Counted from the first letter of the stretch, positions 1 through 14,435 are shown. The stretch: DNA of 64,000 nt from Gymnogyps californianus (GCF_018139145.2 NC_059486.1:8432001-8496000), one strand, 5' to 3'. Numbers and translations are program-made. The notes: a model not told the origin generated them from the sequence alone.

Positions 1-3000
1 CTCACCATCTACGCAGAAATTCTAAAATCCCACAGCAGGAAAACCCTGGTCTGAGTTCGGCTGAAGGCACTTATGTGTGGGGCAGTGTCTCCAAAGTCCA
101 AGGCCAAGACCTGCAGGAGTTCACAGCGAGTCTGGTGCCATGAACCAGTATGAATCATACCACGTTTACTCCAGGAGATCTGCGTGACCACCTCAGTGGA
201 GATCACCATCCATCACTCCTCTGCTTTGCTTACAACTTTCCTCATTAAGCTCAATGCATATTTAATTCCAGTTCACACAGTCCATGCTTAACTCTGAGCA
301 GAAACACCAATACCCAGTTCATCTTTCATTTCCAAAATACATTTGCTCACTGTTTTTAAGCAACACAGGTGGCCTTTGTGCACAAGCACGCCAGACTGGA
401 CTTCTAATACATCTGAAGTCTTTCAAAACAGCCATACAGCATAGCTGACACCACTCAGAGCTGCTGGTGTGGATGTGGCAGAGGATGATGAAGTCGAAAT
501 ACTAATTTTTGAAATTATTTTCGAAAAAATGATAGCTTTCACACTTTCCTTGATACAAGGTAAGACATGCTGGCTTCTCTCCACCTAAGGCAGCCTTCCC
601 TCCTAGCCATTATCAATAATCACTGTTCCAGCAGTCTGATGCATATGCTGGCTGGCTTTGCCGCATGAAGTCTCTCTCTGCTGGAAGAGGCATTAATTAT
701 AAGCAGGCAAGAAGAAACTTATGCAGCATTGATGGCTGCTCTGCTGGGTGCTTTTCCTTGTACTAAGCTTGTTTTCATTAACTTTCCAAATAAATGATAA
801 AAGGCACAGGCATGGGCAGCAGAAAGACAAAACCGTAATCACTGGAGTAGCTGGCTGGCTTCCTACATGTATATGAGGAAGCATTGTTTAGATCTGTGCA
901 AGTGCATACATACACAGGCTTTCCTGCTGAGCAGTTTAACTAATCCAACCATCAGTATAAAATATTAGCTCACTGTGAGCTTGAACACTTGGCTACCTTC
1001 TTGCTATTGCGGTTGCAAGCTAAACCCAAACTCACTTCGGGTAGGAAGTTTTGTGTTCTGCCTATAGACTTTGTAAAAATAAGTCAACAAAGAGGTGAAT
1101 CGATGACACTCTCTTCTTACCAAGATGCAATGCTGACAACACTCAGGATTTTAATATGAAATATTGATGACTGTTATATTGATGATTATGCTGATTAAAA
1201 TTGTGGTTATTGATTGTGTTGATAATTACCACATTTTATATACATGTAGGTGCTCAGAGCCTGGGCCAGAAAAGAGACTTCCCTCCAACTGCTGCCCAGA
1301 CAGACAGCAAGAAGAATATCTGATAAAAGTTCTGCTTTAAAATTTCCAGGTTCCAAGCTTAAAAGTTTTAAAGGAGTCCTGTGCTTGAGCAGGAGTCACG
1401 GCTTTCACTGGCAACTGCAAACTAATCTTCCAGACCTCACAGATATGTTAAAAAAAAAACCTGAAAAGCACCCATCAGCAGAAACATTAAAAGGCAGATC
1501 AAAAAAAATACCCCTAATTCAACGCATTGTTCTGAATAATGATTTTTAAGAAAAATCACATTATTTTCTGGAGCCTGACTCATGATTTTTAAACATTAGG
1601 GGTTTGCCAAACTGCTGGTATAAATCTGGAACCGCTCCACTGACGTCACTGAAACTGCACCAATGTAAAAATGGCATCAGGGAGAACAGAAACAGGCTGA
1701 GAGAATCGGACAGCTGTGACCACTAACACAGGCTGCACATTAGGAAAGATCAAAGACTAATTTTTACAAAACATTTTGGCTTGGTTTTTATTTTACTGAA
1801 TTAGGGTAAAACATGGCCCACATTTGCTCTCAGTAGCTTGATGGGCTAAAAATTCTTCACTGACTTTTGAACACAGCATAATACCAACGAGTATTTAGTT
1901 GGCTATTCTTCTGAGAGGTACTTCTATCTGCTGCTAGGAGGCTTCAGTCACTCGAAATACAAGATTATCTTTCCTCCTAACTGCATGACTGCGGTGAAGA
2001 TGCCATAGCAGATAAACACAACCTTCTGGTCTAAAGTCCCACCCCGCTCCCAGACTTCATTACTCAGAAACATCCCCATCCTCTTGGCAAGGGGAACAGA
2101 GACCAACAGGAATGCCTCTAAAGGTTAAACACATGAACCTTTTGTCATGTTAAAAAATGAGAAAAAGGGGAGGAAAAAAGAGCACAGGCAGAGGAGAGCA
2201 CTACAAATCAGGCCAACTGACTGCTCAGCAGAAACAGAGGGCAAAGGGTGTGCGCACCATCATCCGGCAGGGAACACGCTATCCAGAACCACTGTTCACA
2301 CTCGGCGTCTGCAGAGAAAACAATCGTCGTAATCGAAAAACCCTCAGAGCTAGCAATTTTTATGCACGGATTTTGCATCAGGAAATGCCGGATCTTGGCA
2401 GCAAGTGTGTTACTGATACGAATGATAAAACAGCAGGGTTATATGAACATGTCTATCTCCAAGGCCAGAAGAAAAGAAAAGCTAAAATCTCCAAGGTCCT
2501 TTTCGGAGAAGAATCATAAAAGCTACAGACTGCATTTCCCAGGTATTTTGTATCATGATTAAATCTGTTTCTAGCATTACACCTTTAAGAAAGATCAAAG
2601 GTAGGCAGCAAGGGAAGGAGGTACACACTGACTTCCACTAATTGAAGCAAGCTGAAGCCTCCAGCACCTTCTGGGTTCTCCAAAGTTTCCCTCTCTGTCT
2701 CAGCATTTCCTCTGCCCTCCCCTGCGGCCTCCCTGCTCCAGCCCTTGCAAAAGCGAGTGCATCCAGATGACTGACACAACAGAGATGCCTTTTATAGCTG
2801 CTCGGGTACAGGAGCAGGAATAAAAACATCCCAAATCTCAGTACAATCACTGGCAGAAACTTGCTGCAGTTCTTTCATTGTTTAATTTCCGTGCTTCCTT
2901 TTTTCTATCTTTAAGAAAGGACATCAAAGAACATTGAGGTTTAGGAGCCGTTAACAACATATGTGTATCAACACCAGTATCAGTGAAAGACTGCATGCAA

Positions 3001-3504
3001 CTCATCCCAGTAACAAAACCTATCAAAGCAAAGCTGTACTGGGAAAAACTAGTTTCTCAGCATACCTGTATGTGCAGCAAGGGTTTTTGCCAATCTCTTC
3101 CTACCCCAGACCAACCTAATTAAGCTGCTAGAACCTGTAGTGTAAAGATAACCATGGCATCCCACGTGGGGCTTTGTAATAACCTGACTCTGACTCAAGC
3201 GCGATAACGCTGAGAGCATTATGGATTCTGCACTCAGCTAAACAAACGTACTTGGATATGTCTTTTCTTACCATTTACCTTCTCCAGCATCTCTGCTTCC
3301 TTCTCTCACGCATCTGTGCTTTGATTATAAGCTCTCAGGGAACTCCTGGGAGGCGCTGGCTTCCCCGGAGAGGCTGCAAGTCAGGGTCTGCACTAGCCTC
3401 TATGGAAGCTACGATTTCCATCCACTCATCCCACTGTGCTTGTGTATTAGCAAGGAAGAGAGTTCCTTGTAAATGCCTCCAAGGGTCAAGCACAACTTTG
3501 CCTT
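1..3504. other. Non-coding, probably intron; nothing recognised
   Basis: AT-leaning sequence with only short, overlapping open frames (the longest is about 150 codons at 3252-3713). Those frames lack a domain, splice-site support or codon character that I can recognise. I see no repeat family, promoter or RNA gene. If the micro-exon at 27 kb is FBRSL1, this is downstream intron of the same gene. Confidence 0.5.
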
Positions 3505-3566
3505 TGATGCTTAATAAAGTTTTGAAATCAAAAGCACTATGTAAATGTTGTTCTTATTATCAGGTA
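3505..3566 (+). repeat. Possible MIR-type SINE, 3' tail only
   Basis: The stretch reads as a decayed copy of the MIR tail: an AAAGTTTTGAAATC part, then AAAAGCACTATGTAAATG and a TTCTTATTATCA end. This follows the amniote MIR pattern of a 'ctttgagat' box, a 'gtgctatataaat' box and a TATTATTA terminus. No clear 5' half is visible. A random AT-rich match is possible. Confidence 0.4.
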
Positions 3567-6500
3567 GGTGTGCTCTGGTTTTCTTCCAGGAGAGCTCAGC
3601 TGCTCAAAGTGGCTGGTATTAGAAGCAGGTCTTGGATGTTCGGCATTCAGCTTTGCAGGGAGAAGACTGACATAAGGGCTTGGCACACAGCAATGAAAGA
3701 GGATGCAATCTGATTTGGCAAATTAGCCCCTGGGATGATGCAGTTGCCATATGTACCTAGGTGCCAAATTTCAAATGGAGCAGAGTGACCTGACCCTGAC
3801 CTTCGGCTCAGAGTGCTAAATTCCCTCTCCAGGGAGCCTCTCTAGCCTGAAGCGTGTTTCAAAGCTGTGAAGAGAATAAACGTATTCACCTGGGGGATAT
3901 TTACAGCAGAACATTTGTTTTCACTTATGCTGAAATCTAAGGAGAGTTTTGGTAGAGTCCCTGCATGTCATTCATTCCAACAACAGGTTTTGCAACTCGT
4001 CTTATGCAGGTGTCTGAGGCCTGTGCAAATCTCTCTGGCTGACCACAAGCATCTGATGAACTCTCTGTTCTAGCCAGTAATTTGCCCAACCTGGGATTTT
4101 TCAAACAGAAATAAACATCATCTTCTTTCTCACTGCTTACTAAAGAAGACACTACAGTACAAGACAAGGAGGCTGCCAGTTACAAAACCTTGCTGCTTTT
4201 AATAAATATACTCAAGAAGTTTACAAGTAGTATTGTAAATAATTTAACTTACACTTTCCACAAGCTGAATGAAGTGTTTTGTTTTGTTTTTTCAATCCTT
4301 GCATTGCAAACTAGTAGTTAGCTTGCTAATTAAAAACAATTGCTTAATGGGTCATCAGACAGCAAGTTAGACAGGTTAGATGGAAGAATTAACATTAACT
4401 AGAGGCAATAGTCAGAGCTTTCTGAGCTTCAGACTAGTATTACGATACCCAAAATACAGGAACAGTAAAGAAAGGTAAGAGAAGGCAAGTAAAGGTTCAA
4501 AGACAAGGCAGATTAGTTAAAATAGCTCTATGACACAAAACAACTTCAGATCTTTACAGTCCAGTTCAGCAATGAAATGCCACTTATGCTCAAAAGGCAA
4601 CCTCCACGTGGATATGCTTTCACTTGGCTTTTGGCTTTAGCATTTTAGTTGACTTGCATAAATTTTTCTAAGTATCCTGGTATAGACACAAAGCCAGAGA
4701 TCATCTCAAACACATGCCCGCTCTTCTGGAAAGCAGCATCAGTCCTAGAAAAAACTGCTTTCCTTTTTTCCAACCCACTCAAATATTGGTGGTCTGAACG
4801 CTTATCCAAACACTTTCTTCAGATTCAAGTTGTGCTTGAAAGAGATTGTAGAAGTATTCAGAGAAAAGTTGAAAGAAGAACTGAATGCAGCTTTATGGGC
4901 CCTGCAGTAGGCTTTGGGAAAGGCAGCAGTATAGACAAACCAGGCTTCCATTTAGTCAGCTAGCAGAAATACATCTTTATTTTAAGGAACTGAGTCACTT
5001 CTGAAATGCATCATTTGTTTAAATTACAGGAAATAAAGGTTTACAACCAGGGACGAGCTTGGCAAACCTTGTTAAGAAAAAACAATGGTTTGTACGATCT
5101 GCAGAACCTGATCTCTGAAAGGCTGATACATCCCTAAAAGCAGCAGCAAAAGGGGAGAGAAGGCTTTGCTAAACTGTGTTTCTATCCAAGTTTGACATAG
5201 AGAACATCTGTTTGCACCCTAAAACATACCCAGGCATTTGATAAACACTTTCTTTCTTCTCACTTTAGGATGGCTCTTTGGCTCACACAAAATTTAACAG
5301 TACTTTTCATATACTCTCACCCATTTCAAGTGCCATAGACCCAGGCATGAAAAAAAAATGCTTAAAGACGCAAAGTAAAGCATTTAAAAAAACTGGGGGA
5401 AAAACACTTCGGGTTGTCCACACAACCTTAATTTAGCTCTCCTTTGCATGCATGCTTTAGTTGTGTAGTAAAACCCTTTTTGTTTTCAAAATCTGGCTCC
5501 CCTGTTTCCTCAGCAATCCTACCACAGGCTCTGGTTCCCCTATCACCACATCAGGCCCACACCTCCACCCTGCAGCATCTGCTGTCTTCCTCCACACTGC
5601 TGGATGCCAACAGGAAAAGCTCTAAGTGTAAACGGGGCGTGCTTTTGCCATCTACCATCTCTGCTCCAGAACTTTGCTGGCAGCAAGGAGGAGATGTAAG
5701 TGGAAGAGCACCCTGTGCTTAAGTGTTTCAGCTGAAATTCACCCAAATAATTCAGTCTGAAGAAGACTCTCAACAAAGAAATTCACAACGATGAAGTCTG
5801 GCCAGATTGTAAGCACATGAAAGCAGAGCCTCATGGTATAAATTGTAAGACAACCTTAACATCTAGCTTTCCTTCCTGTCCTGTTTACAGGAGGGTGGGA
5901 AAGACCTCTGTGTTTTGTGACTTTGAGAAGAATGAAGAGAACATGTCCCTCAAGCTCCCTCAAAATAAACAAGGATAATTTGTGTATCCAGGATGACAGT
6001 AAAGCTTCACAGTGAGAAGCTTCTAGCAGAGAATGAAGTCAGCTGCACATGACAGAGATAAATGCCGTTTCAAGGAAGAAATTTGTGCTGAGATCGGACA
6101 AGATTTTCCATACTCATCTTGCCTTTAGAAAATAACCCTGAACTTTAGACTTACAAAAACACACTGAGAGACAAGCATCTTTTACCTTGCATTGGCAGCT
6201 TCAGAAGAACGCTAGGAATAAATCATAGGAACAAACAAAATACTCATGAAAAACCCTCACTGCGTGACACAGACTGGAGCAGAGGATGCACTGAAACACT
6301 GATTCATGAGCAATACCTCTGAACCTGCTATTGTAAATGTCATTTCCCAACACCTCCCTATTCCCACCAGCAGGCTAAAGCAGCAATTAAAGAAGTGGGA
6401 GTACTCTGCAAGCCTTCCCTGTCTGTAACAGACCCGCATCCAGCTATTTCTTAGGTAATCCAATTACTCTAATGTGACCTTACTCCATGCATTTATGTCT

Positions 6501-9500
6501 AGTCAGACTACAGGACAGCCTGGCAACCCGGTGTTTTTCTTACGATGCAAACCTCTGTTCCTCTAATAACAGAGGTTATTACAAGACACAGCTACTGCAC
6601 AAAACATTGCATCTTCTTTGCACCTCCCCTGCTCTCATTGTTTTCCAGTTGTTTGGAGCGCAATTACATGCCCAACCACAAAGGAGAACAGGTTGAGACC
6701 AGTCTCCTGTGCTCACTTCTTGGATTGTGCTTTCTTCCAGGCCTCCCCTCACACCTGGGAGAAGCTCCCCATTAACATCTACAGAGCTGTCTCATTATTC
6801 TCCTCAAAATTTTCCTTTACGGCAATGCCGTTGACGGCAGTTAGGCCTCTCGGGTACGACGAGGCCACTGCTTACCATGTTGACTTATGGGACCTCTTCA
6901 GAGCACATGCATCCTCTCTCTTGCTTTTTCCCTGGAACATGAGCTCCCTGGAGTGGGGACAGCCTTTTCGTGAAGTACGTAGCCTAGTGTGGATATGGTC
7001 CTTGGCCAGAGCTCCTGGGGGCCTTGATACAGCAAATAATACAAGGGTGATTTCCAGCATCACCTAACAGAGCTTTCTTTGGAAATCAATGACAAAGTTG
7101 CAAGACTGCCTATCCAAGCATCTAAGCCACAGCCTCTTCTGCAACAAGGGTTCAGAAATCTCTTGCAAATAGACCCACTAAAGAAACTTTGAAGAACTTG
7201 GATTCCTAGGCAATGTGTGAGGCAAATCCCAGTTTATACTCCATTTGAAACAGGCTTTTTCAAAGGGTGCAGGGCTTTTGCTTGGAAATATGCCGAGGGA
7301 GGTCCTTGGCCTGTATCCATTGACCTCTGATGACAGAGATTAGATAACAAGTGACTGCACGTGCTTTCAGCAGTGGTGTTGTGTGCTGAGAGACATAATA
7401 AAGAGCATGTATCATGGCAATACTCAGCATATAAAATTCCCTGGAGAGATTAGCCAGTGAGAAAAAAAGGCTTTGGTATGCCCCTGTTTGTTACACTGAT
7501 TTTCCTGACTTTCCTGGAGTAAAGAACACTTTCCAGCTCTCTCCTGCTCTGAAAAATGCTACAGCCTCTGCAGACTCCTGAAGAAACCTGCAGTTCTTGA
7601 TGCTCAAGGGTCACTTCTAAACACCCTTTATTTCCTTCTCTTCAATGCTTTTCACACTATGCTTTGACACGAAGTGTCTGATAAAATAAGACCCAAAAGC
7701 TAGGGCGCAGGAGAGGAAGGCATGCAGGTGTAAGAGCGGGCACATCTATGGCCATGTGAAAATGATAAATAAAACAAAACCAGTAAGGGAGTTTCTAAAT
7801 GCAAAGGATCACAGTAGCCTGTCTAGAGGTTCATCAGGCAAGGGTTCACAGGCAAGATTTCTCATTAAAACGATCGGCTTTTCGTATTTTTTTGGCACTG
7901 TTATGTGACACAGCCCATAAAAATTTGTGCAGGAGCCAAAATTTTGAGGGACTGACATTTTGTCAGCCTGTGCTTCCCAAAGCACTTTGGGCCTTTCTGC
8001 TGCTATATAAGTAACTCAGTAATCACTGCTGCTTAATACCCCAATGAAGCTTGCAAACCAGGAAATTGTGCTGTACTAGTGAGAAATAGGTATTCAAGGC
8101 AGGGTTCATTTCAAATAGACACTATTCCCTACGCAAAATACAAAGCTGTGCAAAATGTAAGGGGCTTGTTTCATTAGCTAAAGCTTCTGATCAGCTACAG
8201 GTAAAGGAAACACCATAGTGCTTGTAATAACTCACGCAGAGTTTTTGTCATGCTTCTGATCAAGTCTACCTGGTTTTACACTCCTTTCTTCTAATTGAAC
8301 ACAAATAAGATTACACCTTTGGGCTTGAGATTATTTCTAGTTGCATAACTTCAGATCTTTCACCTTGCTGTGTCTTAATGTCTCTCTTCCAACCTTTGCC
8401 TAGGTCAAAGATGCATATAAACCTCTGCCCATGAGAAAAGCCATCCCACGTAGCTTCTACAGAAGCAGAAACTATCTCCTCTGTGCCTGGTGGTGCCACT
8501 GGATGTAGGGTCTGCTACAAGCCAGGCATCATCCAAGCCACAGGCACCAGCCAGGTACAGAGTCCAAAACTATTCTCCCTGCTGCGTCTCCTTCACCCTC
8601 TGCAGGCAGAGGCAGCTGCTACGAGGAACAAGGAACAACTCTTCCCTGTGCAAAGCTTTACCGAGCCCTGGAAACATCACAGCTGCCTTCGTGGAGCAGC
8701 TGATCTGCACAGGAATCCCAGTAATCAAATCACAGCGGTGACTTCAATGCTATTCCCCCACCACTGTACGAAAGGCCACCAGGCAAGGATTACCTAGGAC
8801 GATTTAATTATGTGTGAAAACAGCTGCAAAGCTTTATGGGGTTTTAGGGTTGTTGTTCTTTGGATAGGAGGGGGGAGAGGAGAAGGAATTAGACATGGAG
8901 TGAGCTGGCTGGGGATGACCTGTGATGGCAGGGAAGCACACTGTAATACACACAAGCAAAAGATTATGGACTGATATGTACAAAGCCATTTTTTCTCAAA
9001 GGGTTTGCTTTTCATGACTTGTCACCTGGAACGGGGTCAGTGTGACCCGCTGCGTCTCCCACACTCCTAGTGCCACAAGAGATGACTGCTCGTTTCCTGC
9101 ACCTACCTTCTTTATCAAACAAAAAGGCTACTTTGCCACTATTTACCTATACTTCCGTGTTAAAAGACCATGGTGGCCTAAGGGGAAGTAAGGTGTATTC
9201 TTGCTGATACTAGTTGAAATCTTGGTCATATTTAAATTAAAGAGAGTTTTATTACTGCCTTCGAACAGGCCAGAGTTTCTCCCATGAGAATACAGTGTCT
9301 GGAGAACAGAAGGTAACCAAGTCCAAGGAAAAAACTACACATTATCTTTTAAACCACCTTCTCTGAGATATTTTGCCCTCCTTGATTCCATTAAAAGGTC
9401 TCTGTGCCTTGCAAAATATCTGTAGAGGAAAACAAACCACCACAGAGAATACTTCACTTGGTATTAACTTTCATAAGGCACGATGAGAGCTCATCAATGC

Positions 9501-12500
9501 AGTCTGTAAGCTGGTTGATTTAAGGACTCCACCAAACATGTCTCACACAGGAATTACAATACATGTGGTATTTGTTTGTTTTTGTTTTTATTTCAATTTT
9601 ATTTCTGGATTCTACTTTGCTTTGTAAGTTATTTTTCTTGCATGACAAGCAATATCCAATTATTCATGCACTGCCTTTTTTGTTTTGTTTTAAGTTGACA
9701 TTTTGCCCAAGCTTAAGACCACAAGATGCTTTACTAGAGCGGTTCTCCTAGCTTCAACGAGGTCTCCTGTACTGCTGGCTTTTAAAAATTAGTACATACT
9801 AAACCTAATACACATAAAACCAAGGCACACAGTTAGTGACATCAGCCACAATTTCCCCTCCACAGGCGTGCGTGCATTTTCTCTATCTATGCACAATGGT
9901 GTTTCCAACCTGAAAACAATGCATTCAAGGAAAAAATATGGGCTTGTGTGATGGGATTTCCAATGGAGCCTGAAGGACTTTGGTATCCCCAGACTATAAA
10001 GAAAGTCCAGAGAACAGAATGCTTAACATCTCCAGCCTCCTTTGAATTCCCAGCCTTACTGAACCAAGAATAAAGAAAGCCTGGCCCATAAGCAGGAATC
10101 CACTAATTAAAGAGAAATGGGGCTTATTTGTCTTGGTTTCTGAAGTCACAGTTCTCCACTTCTGAAAACACAAGTTTCTCACCAGTTCTTTTCTGCCCTA
10201 GGGCTGTGACCTAAGCAGCTTAAATGATACACAGATTTTGGTCGAAATCTGCTCCTTATTTACTGGACTTCAAATGTGCAAGCAATTACTGAATGGGTCT
10301 CGTTTATTGAATAAAAGTATTTAGGCATTATGTTTACAAAGGCCTAGAAACATTAAAATCTAGTGAAAAACAATTATTTTTACAGAATACATCTGCAAGC
10401 AATATGAAGTCATTTTGTTTTTGTAAATTTCTCTGTAATAGACATATTGTTGATGTGGAAAATGTTCACATTGCAGCAGTGAATTATTTTGAAATGCCAA
10501 ACTTAATAAAGGAGAAATTATTCCAAATAATATCACAACCCTTAAGGAAAAAAAAAAGCCAAAATACCAGTGGTTTCCTGACTAGTCAATCCTCTTCAGA
10601 TTGGCAGACCTCTTCAGACTAATCAGGAAGAGTTAGACAAATAGTTACTTTATTACAGAGGCTGTCAAATAAATCAGAATCTGGCGAGCAACTGTTTCTG
10701 AGCCCTGCAGCCTGCCTGGCTTCTTTTCCTGTAAAACCAAGGCAGTTACAACAGACCCACGTATGTGTGTGTTTGTCTGCAGAGCGACGTGTAGGCTTCA
10801 GGCCTCTAAACAAAACTTCTTCCAAATTTGGGCCAGCATTTTTCTTGGCTTCCCCAGGTTTTGTTGTGGAACATGGCTGAGAGAAGAAATGTTTTCTAAC
10901 CAATTAATTCAAGTCACTGCTGTTATTTTTAATGGAGAGCTCTGAAGCTCAGCTCACAAAGGGTAATGCGAAAATAATGTTTTAAACAACATCATCAGAG
11001 GAATTAGGCCACGGACTTGAACTACATTATCTGATTCTCGCTGCAGCTATTTTGCCCCCAAAATGTTTGCTCTTTACAGTGGCACGATGAATGGGAATTT
11101 TGCCTAAGGTACAAGCCTGAGACACGGCCACAACTGAAGGTCACAGAACAGTGAGTTTCAGCCATCAGCCACAAGAAATGGTTGCTTGTGCCGCTACACC
11201 CCAGACTCCAAACACACTCCTAACACCGGTAGGCTTTGTATGTTTGGGAAGGAGTGAAAACTGAGGTCTCGTTTTAGCAGGGCACTGGGGCACATTTAAT
11301 CTGCTGTCCCACAGCACTTCAGCATGTATTTAAACTGATGCAGAGGAGACTTAGGTACATAATTAGACCTTAGCATTACTCAGTCATTCTGCTGAATAGA
11401 GGGAAGAAGAGTGCTGTGTTGAGCGGTAAGTAACAACATCACCTTTTACACCTCCTTTCAATCCATTTTGTGTTGTTTATCTGCATGGAACAGTATTGAT
11501 TTGAAAGGCAACCACAGGGCAGAGGGAAGGCAAAAAGGAGACAGGGCAGGGAGGGAGGAGGAAAGTTTCAAATTAACATCCAGAATGGGTCTAACGAACA
11601 CTGGGGCGTACAGTCCTGTTTGAAATGTTTTCAAGCACAGCTATTATACAGAATATATTCCCCAGCTGAACAGCCAAGAAATGCAGTTGGAAACTGTTAA
11701 GACTGCCCAGGCAAGAACTGTACTTACTTCTGCCTCCTTTACATCCACTGCAATCCAAACTGGCAGCACTGACAAATCAATTCAACACCAGTGATGTTAC
11801 AGACTTGCTAAGAAGACAGGATATAATAACTTTTGAAGCTAATAAGATGGCTTAAAAACTTCCCTTTTTTGCACTGGACCACATTAAAAGCAAGCTATGC
11901 AGATGGACTTGCACCTGCTTCCAGATGAAAGTGGTAGCTAGTGCAGTGCTATTCTTAACATGAATTAACTTTTAATACAGATCTGCTTTAGTTCTAATTG
12001 ACTTTACAGTGCTACTAAAAATAACTATTCATCTAGCTGGCAGGCATGCTTCTCCCCTTCCCCGTGTCTCAATATGGACAGGGAACACTACAAGCACCTC
12101 GGTGCAAGTGGCATCAGCCTTTTTCTCACCCAGAGCAGTTTTCTACTCCCTGTGCCACTTTTTCCTCCATAGGGCCAATGGTGAACAACTGTCCACAGCT
12201 GGTAGCAAAACTGCTGATAACTGGGATTTGTGTCCTAAAAGTAACTTATTTGGTGCAAAAGCCACCCCCATAAATTTAGCTAGCTGTAGCCTATGTTGCC
12301 ATTCCCACACGCATGTATGAAATGAACACACTGCCACAAAATAAATTCAGCTGCTCCCCAACAGCAGCCCACATACCTGCTCCTACACTGCCACAAGCAC
12401 CATGTAACCCACTCCTCGAGGGAGCGGCTGGCTTGGAGAGGGGATGCTGGAAGTGCTCCTCGTTTCTCATCCCAGTGCGTGACTGGGGCTGACCTCCATG

Positions 12501-12965
12501 AGGTGGTGGGCTGTGGTGGGCGCAGGGCAGCCTGTACAACTACTAGTAGCAGCCCCGCCATGGCACGTGGGCCGAGATGCAGGAAGCCTTGTCCTTCAGC
12601 CACCACTGGTGCAGGTCCCCGCTGCTACTACCTGTGCTGGGACGAGCATGTGCCTGCACCCCACTCTGTGGACAGGCACTGTGAAGGGCAACTGCTATTC
12701 TCCTCTCATATGGAGCTTATTTCCCATTTCCTTCCTTCTATATGTTAGATTTATTTTCATTTTTAAGTGAAAACAAGTTTTTACTCATCTGTTTAAGGCA
12801 ACTCGCCCTTCCATCTGGTTTATACTGTACATTATCACCTATTGTCCTGCCATAAGCCAATTTCTGAATGTTTGAGCTGTTGATGGTTGTTGGTGATAAT
12901 GTATGATGCAGAAACAAAGCCAGAGTTGCAAAGACTTCAAAAGGCTGAGGATAACTAAGAACAAG
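3567..12965. other. Long non-coding stretch, probably intron
   Basis: I see no coding exon, RNA gene or clear repeat family in these 9.4 kb. The longest frames (6618-7067, 149 codons; 8483-8797, 104 codons) have no recognisable domain and are overlapped by frames in other phases. Small T-rich GTTTT runs occur near 4280 and 9580. Short open frames at 12.0-12.75 kb sit in slightly GC-richer DNA and look fortuitous. Confidence 0.5.
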
Positions 12966-12987
12966 GGTACTGAGGGAGCTGGCGGAA

Positions 12988-13470
12988 GTGCTCACCAAGC
13001 CACTTTCAATCATTTATCAGCAGTCCTGGCTAACTGGGGAGATCCCAGTTGACTGGAAGTTAGCATACGTGATGCCCATCTACAAGAAGAGCCTGAAGGA
13101 GGATCCGGGGAACTACAGACCTGTCAGCCTGACCTCGGTGCTGGGGAAGGTTATGGAGCCGATCATCTTGAGTGCCATCATGCAGCACGTACAGGACAAC
13201 CAGGTGATCAGGCCCAGTCAGCATGGGTTTATGAAAGGCAGGTCCTGCTTGACTAATCTGATCTCCTTCTATGACAAGGTGACCCGCTTAGTGGATGAGG
13301 GAAAGGCTGTGGATGTTGTCTACCTAGACTTTAGTAAAGCCTTTGACACCATTTCCCACAGCACTCTCCTAGAGAAACCGGCTGCTCATGGCTTGGATTG
13401 GCATACTCTTCACTGGGTAAAAAAACTGGCTGGATGGCCAGGCCCAAAGGGTGGTGGTGAATGGAATTAA
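12988..13470 (+). pseudogene. CR1 ORF2 remnant: reverse transcriptase, N-terminal blocks
   Basis: The first 125 or so residues after the frame opens carry RT blocks 0-2. PVDWKLAYVMPIYKK comes near residues 20-34, then NYRPVSLTSVLGKVME, the RPSQHGFMKGRSC block and YLDFSKAFDTISHSTLLEK, which includes the first catalytic Asp of the polymerase (YLDF). The frame shifts near 13430, in the region reading [14 protein letters not shown], and it closes at TAA 13468-13470. The true protein would continue in another frame at once. No endonuclease domain is present because the 5' part was lost at insertion. Confidence 0.9.
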
Positions 13471-13720
13471 ATCCAGTTGGCAGCCAGTCACAGGTGGTAT
13501 TCTCCAGGGCTCAGTACTGGGGCCAGTTCTGTTTAATAACTTTATCAATGATCTGGACGAGGGGATCGAGTGCACCCTCAGTAAGTCTGCAGATCACACC
13601 AAGTTGGGCGGGAGTGTTGATCTGCTTGAGGGTAGGAAGGCTCTACAGAGGGATCTGGACAGGCTGGATCGATGGGCCGAGGCCAATTGTATGAGGTTCA
13701 GCAAGGCTCAGTGCTGGGTC
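13451..13720 (+). pseudogene. CR1 ORF2 remnant: RT catalytic core with D-to-H change
   Basis: This frame continues the polymerase: [25 protein letters not shown] and then the active-site box. The expected CR1 box F-A-D-D-T-K-L here reads S-A-D-H-T-K-L, with the second catalytic Asp replaced by His (codon 13595-13597). [25 protein letters not shown] follows, the normal downstream helix region. After about 13700 the frame loses family similarity, and a small insertion near GTCAGACAAGACC pushes the coding into a third frame. The catalytic change alone would abolish polymerase activity. The open frame runs on to 13951 without family character. Confidence 0.85.
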
Positions 13721-13854
13721 AGACAAGACCCTGCACTTGGGTCACAACAACCCCATGCAATGCTGCAGGCTTGGGGAAGAGTGGCTGGAAATCTGCCCGG
13801 CAGAAAAGGACCTGGGGGTGTTGGTCGACAGCTGGCTGAATATGAGCCAGCAGC

Positions 13855-14379
13855 GTGCCCAAGAAGGCCAATGGCATCCTGGCTTGTATCAGAAATAGTG
13901 TGGCCAGCAGGACTAAGGAAGTGCTTGTCCCCCTGTACTCAGCACTGGTGAGGCCGCACCTCAAATACTGTGTGCAGTTTTGGGCCCCTCACTACAAGAC
14001 AGACCTTGAGGTGCTGGAGCGTGTCCAAAGAAGGGCAACAAAGCTGGTGAAGGGTCTAGAGCACAAGTCTTATGAGGAGCGGCTGAGGGAACTGTTTAGC
14101 CTGGAGAAAAGGAGGCTCAGGGGAGACCTTACTGCTCCCTACAACTACCTGAAAGGAGGTTGTAGCAAGGTGGGTGTCGGTCTCTTCTCCCAAGTAACAA
14201 GCGATAGCACAAGAGGAAATGGCCTCAAGTTGTGCCAGGGGAAGTTTAGATTGGATATTAGGAAAAACTTCTTCACTGAAAGAATTGTCAAGCATTGGAA
14301 CAGGCTGCCCAGGGAAGAGGTTGAGTCACCATCCCTGGAGGTATGTAAAAGACGTGTAGATGTGGCGCTTGTGGTTTAG
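13855..14379 (+). pseudogene. CR1 ORF2 remnant: C-terminal domain
   Basis: This frame of 174 codons carries the end of the CR1 polyprotein: [42 protein letters not shown], then [42 protein letters not shown]. It ends with the [39 protein letters not shown] block. This is the segment that survives in most 5'-truncated CR1 copies. The function of the domain is not well defined. It ends at a stop about 80 bases before the element's 3' terminus, which is the usual spacing. The Met at 13855 is internal, not a real start. Confidence 0.9.
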
Positions 14380-14435
14380 TGGTGGACTTAGCAGTGCTAC
14401 GTTAACGGTTGGACTTGATCTTAAAGGTCTTTTCC

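Noticed and set aside
6618..7067. 149-codon open frame on plus
   Set aside because: Overlapped by other open frames, no domain or conserved phrase recognised.
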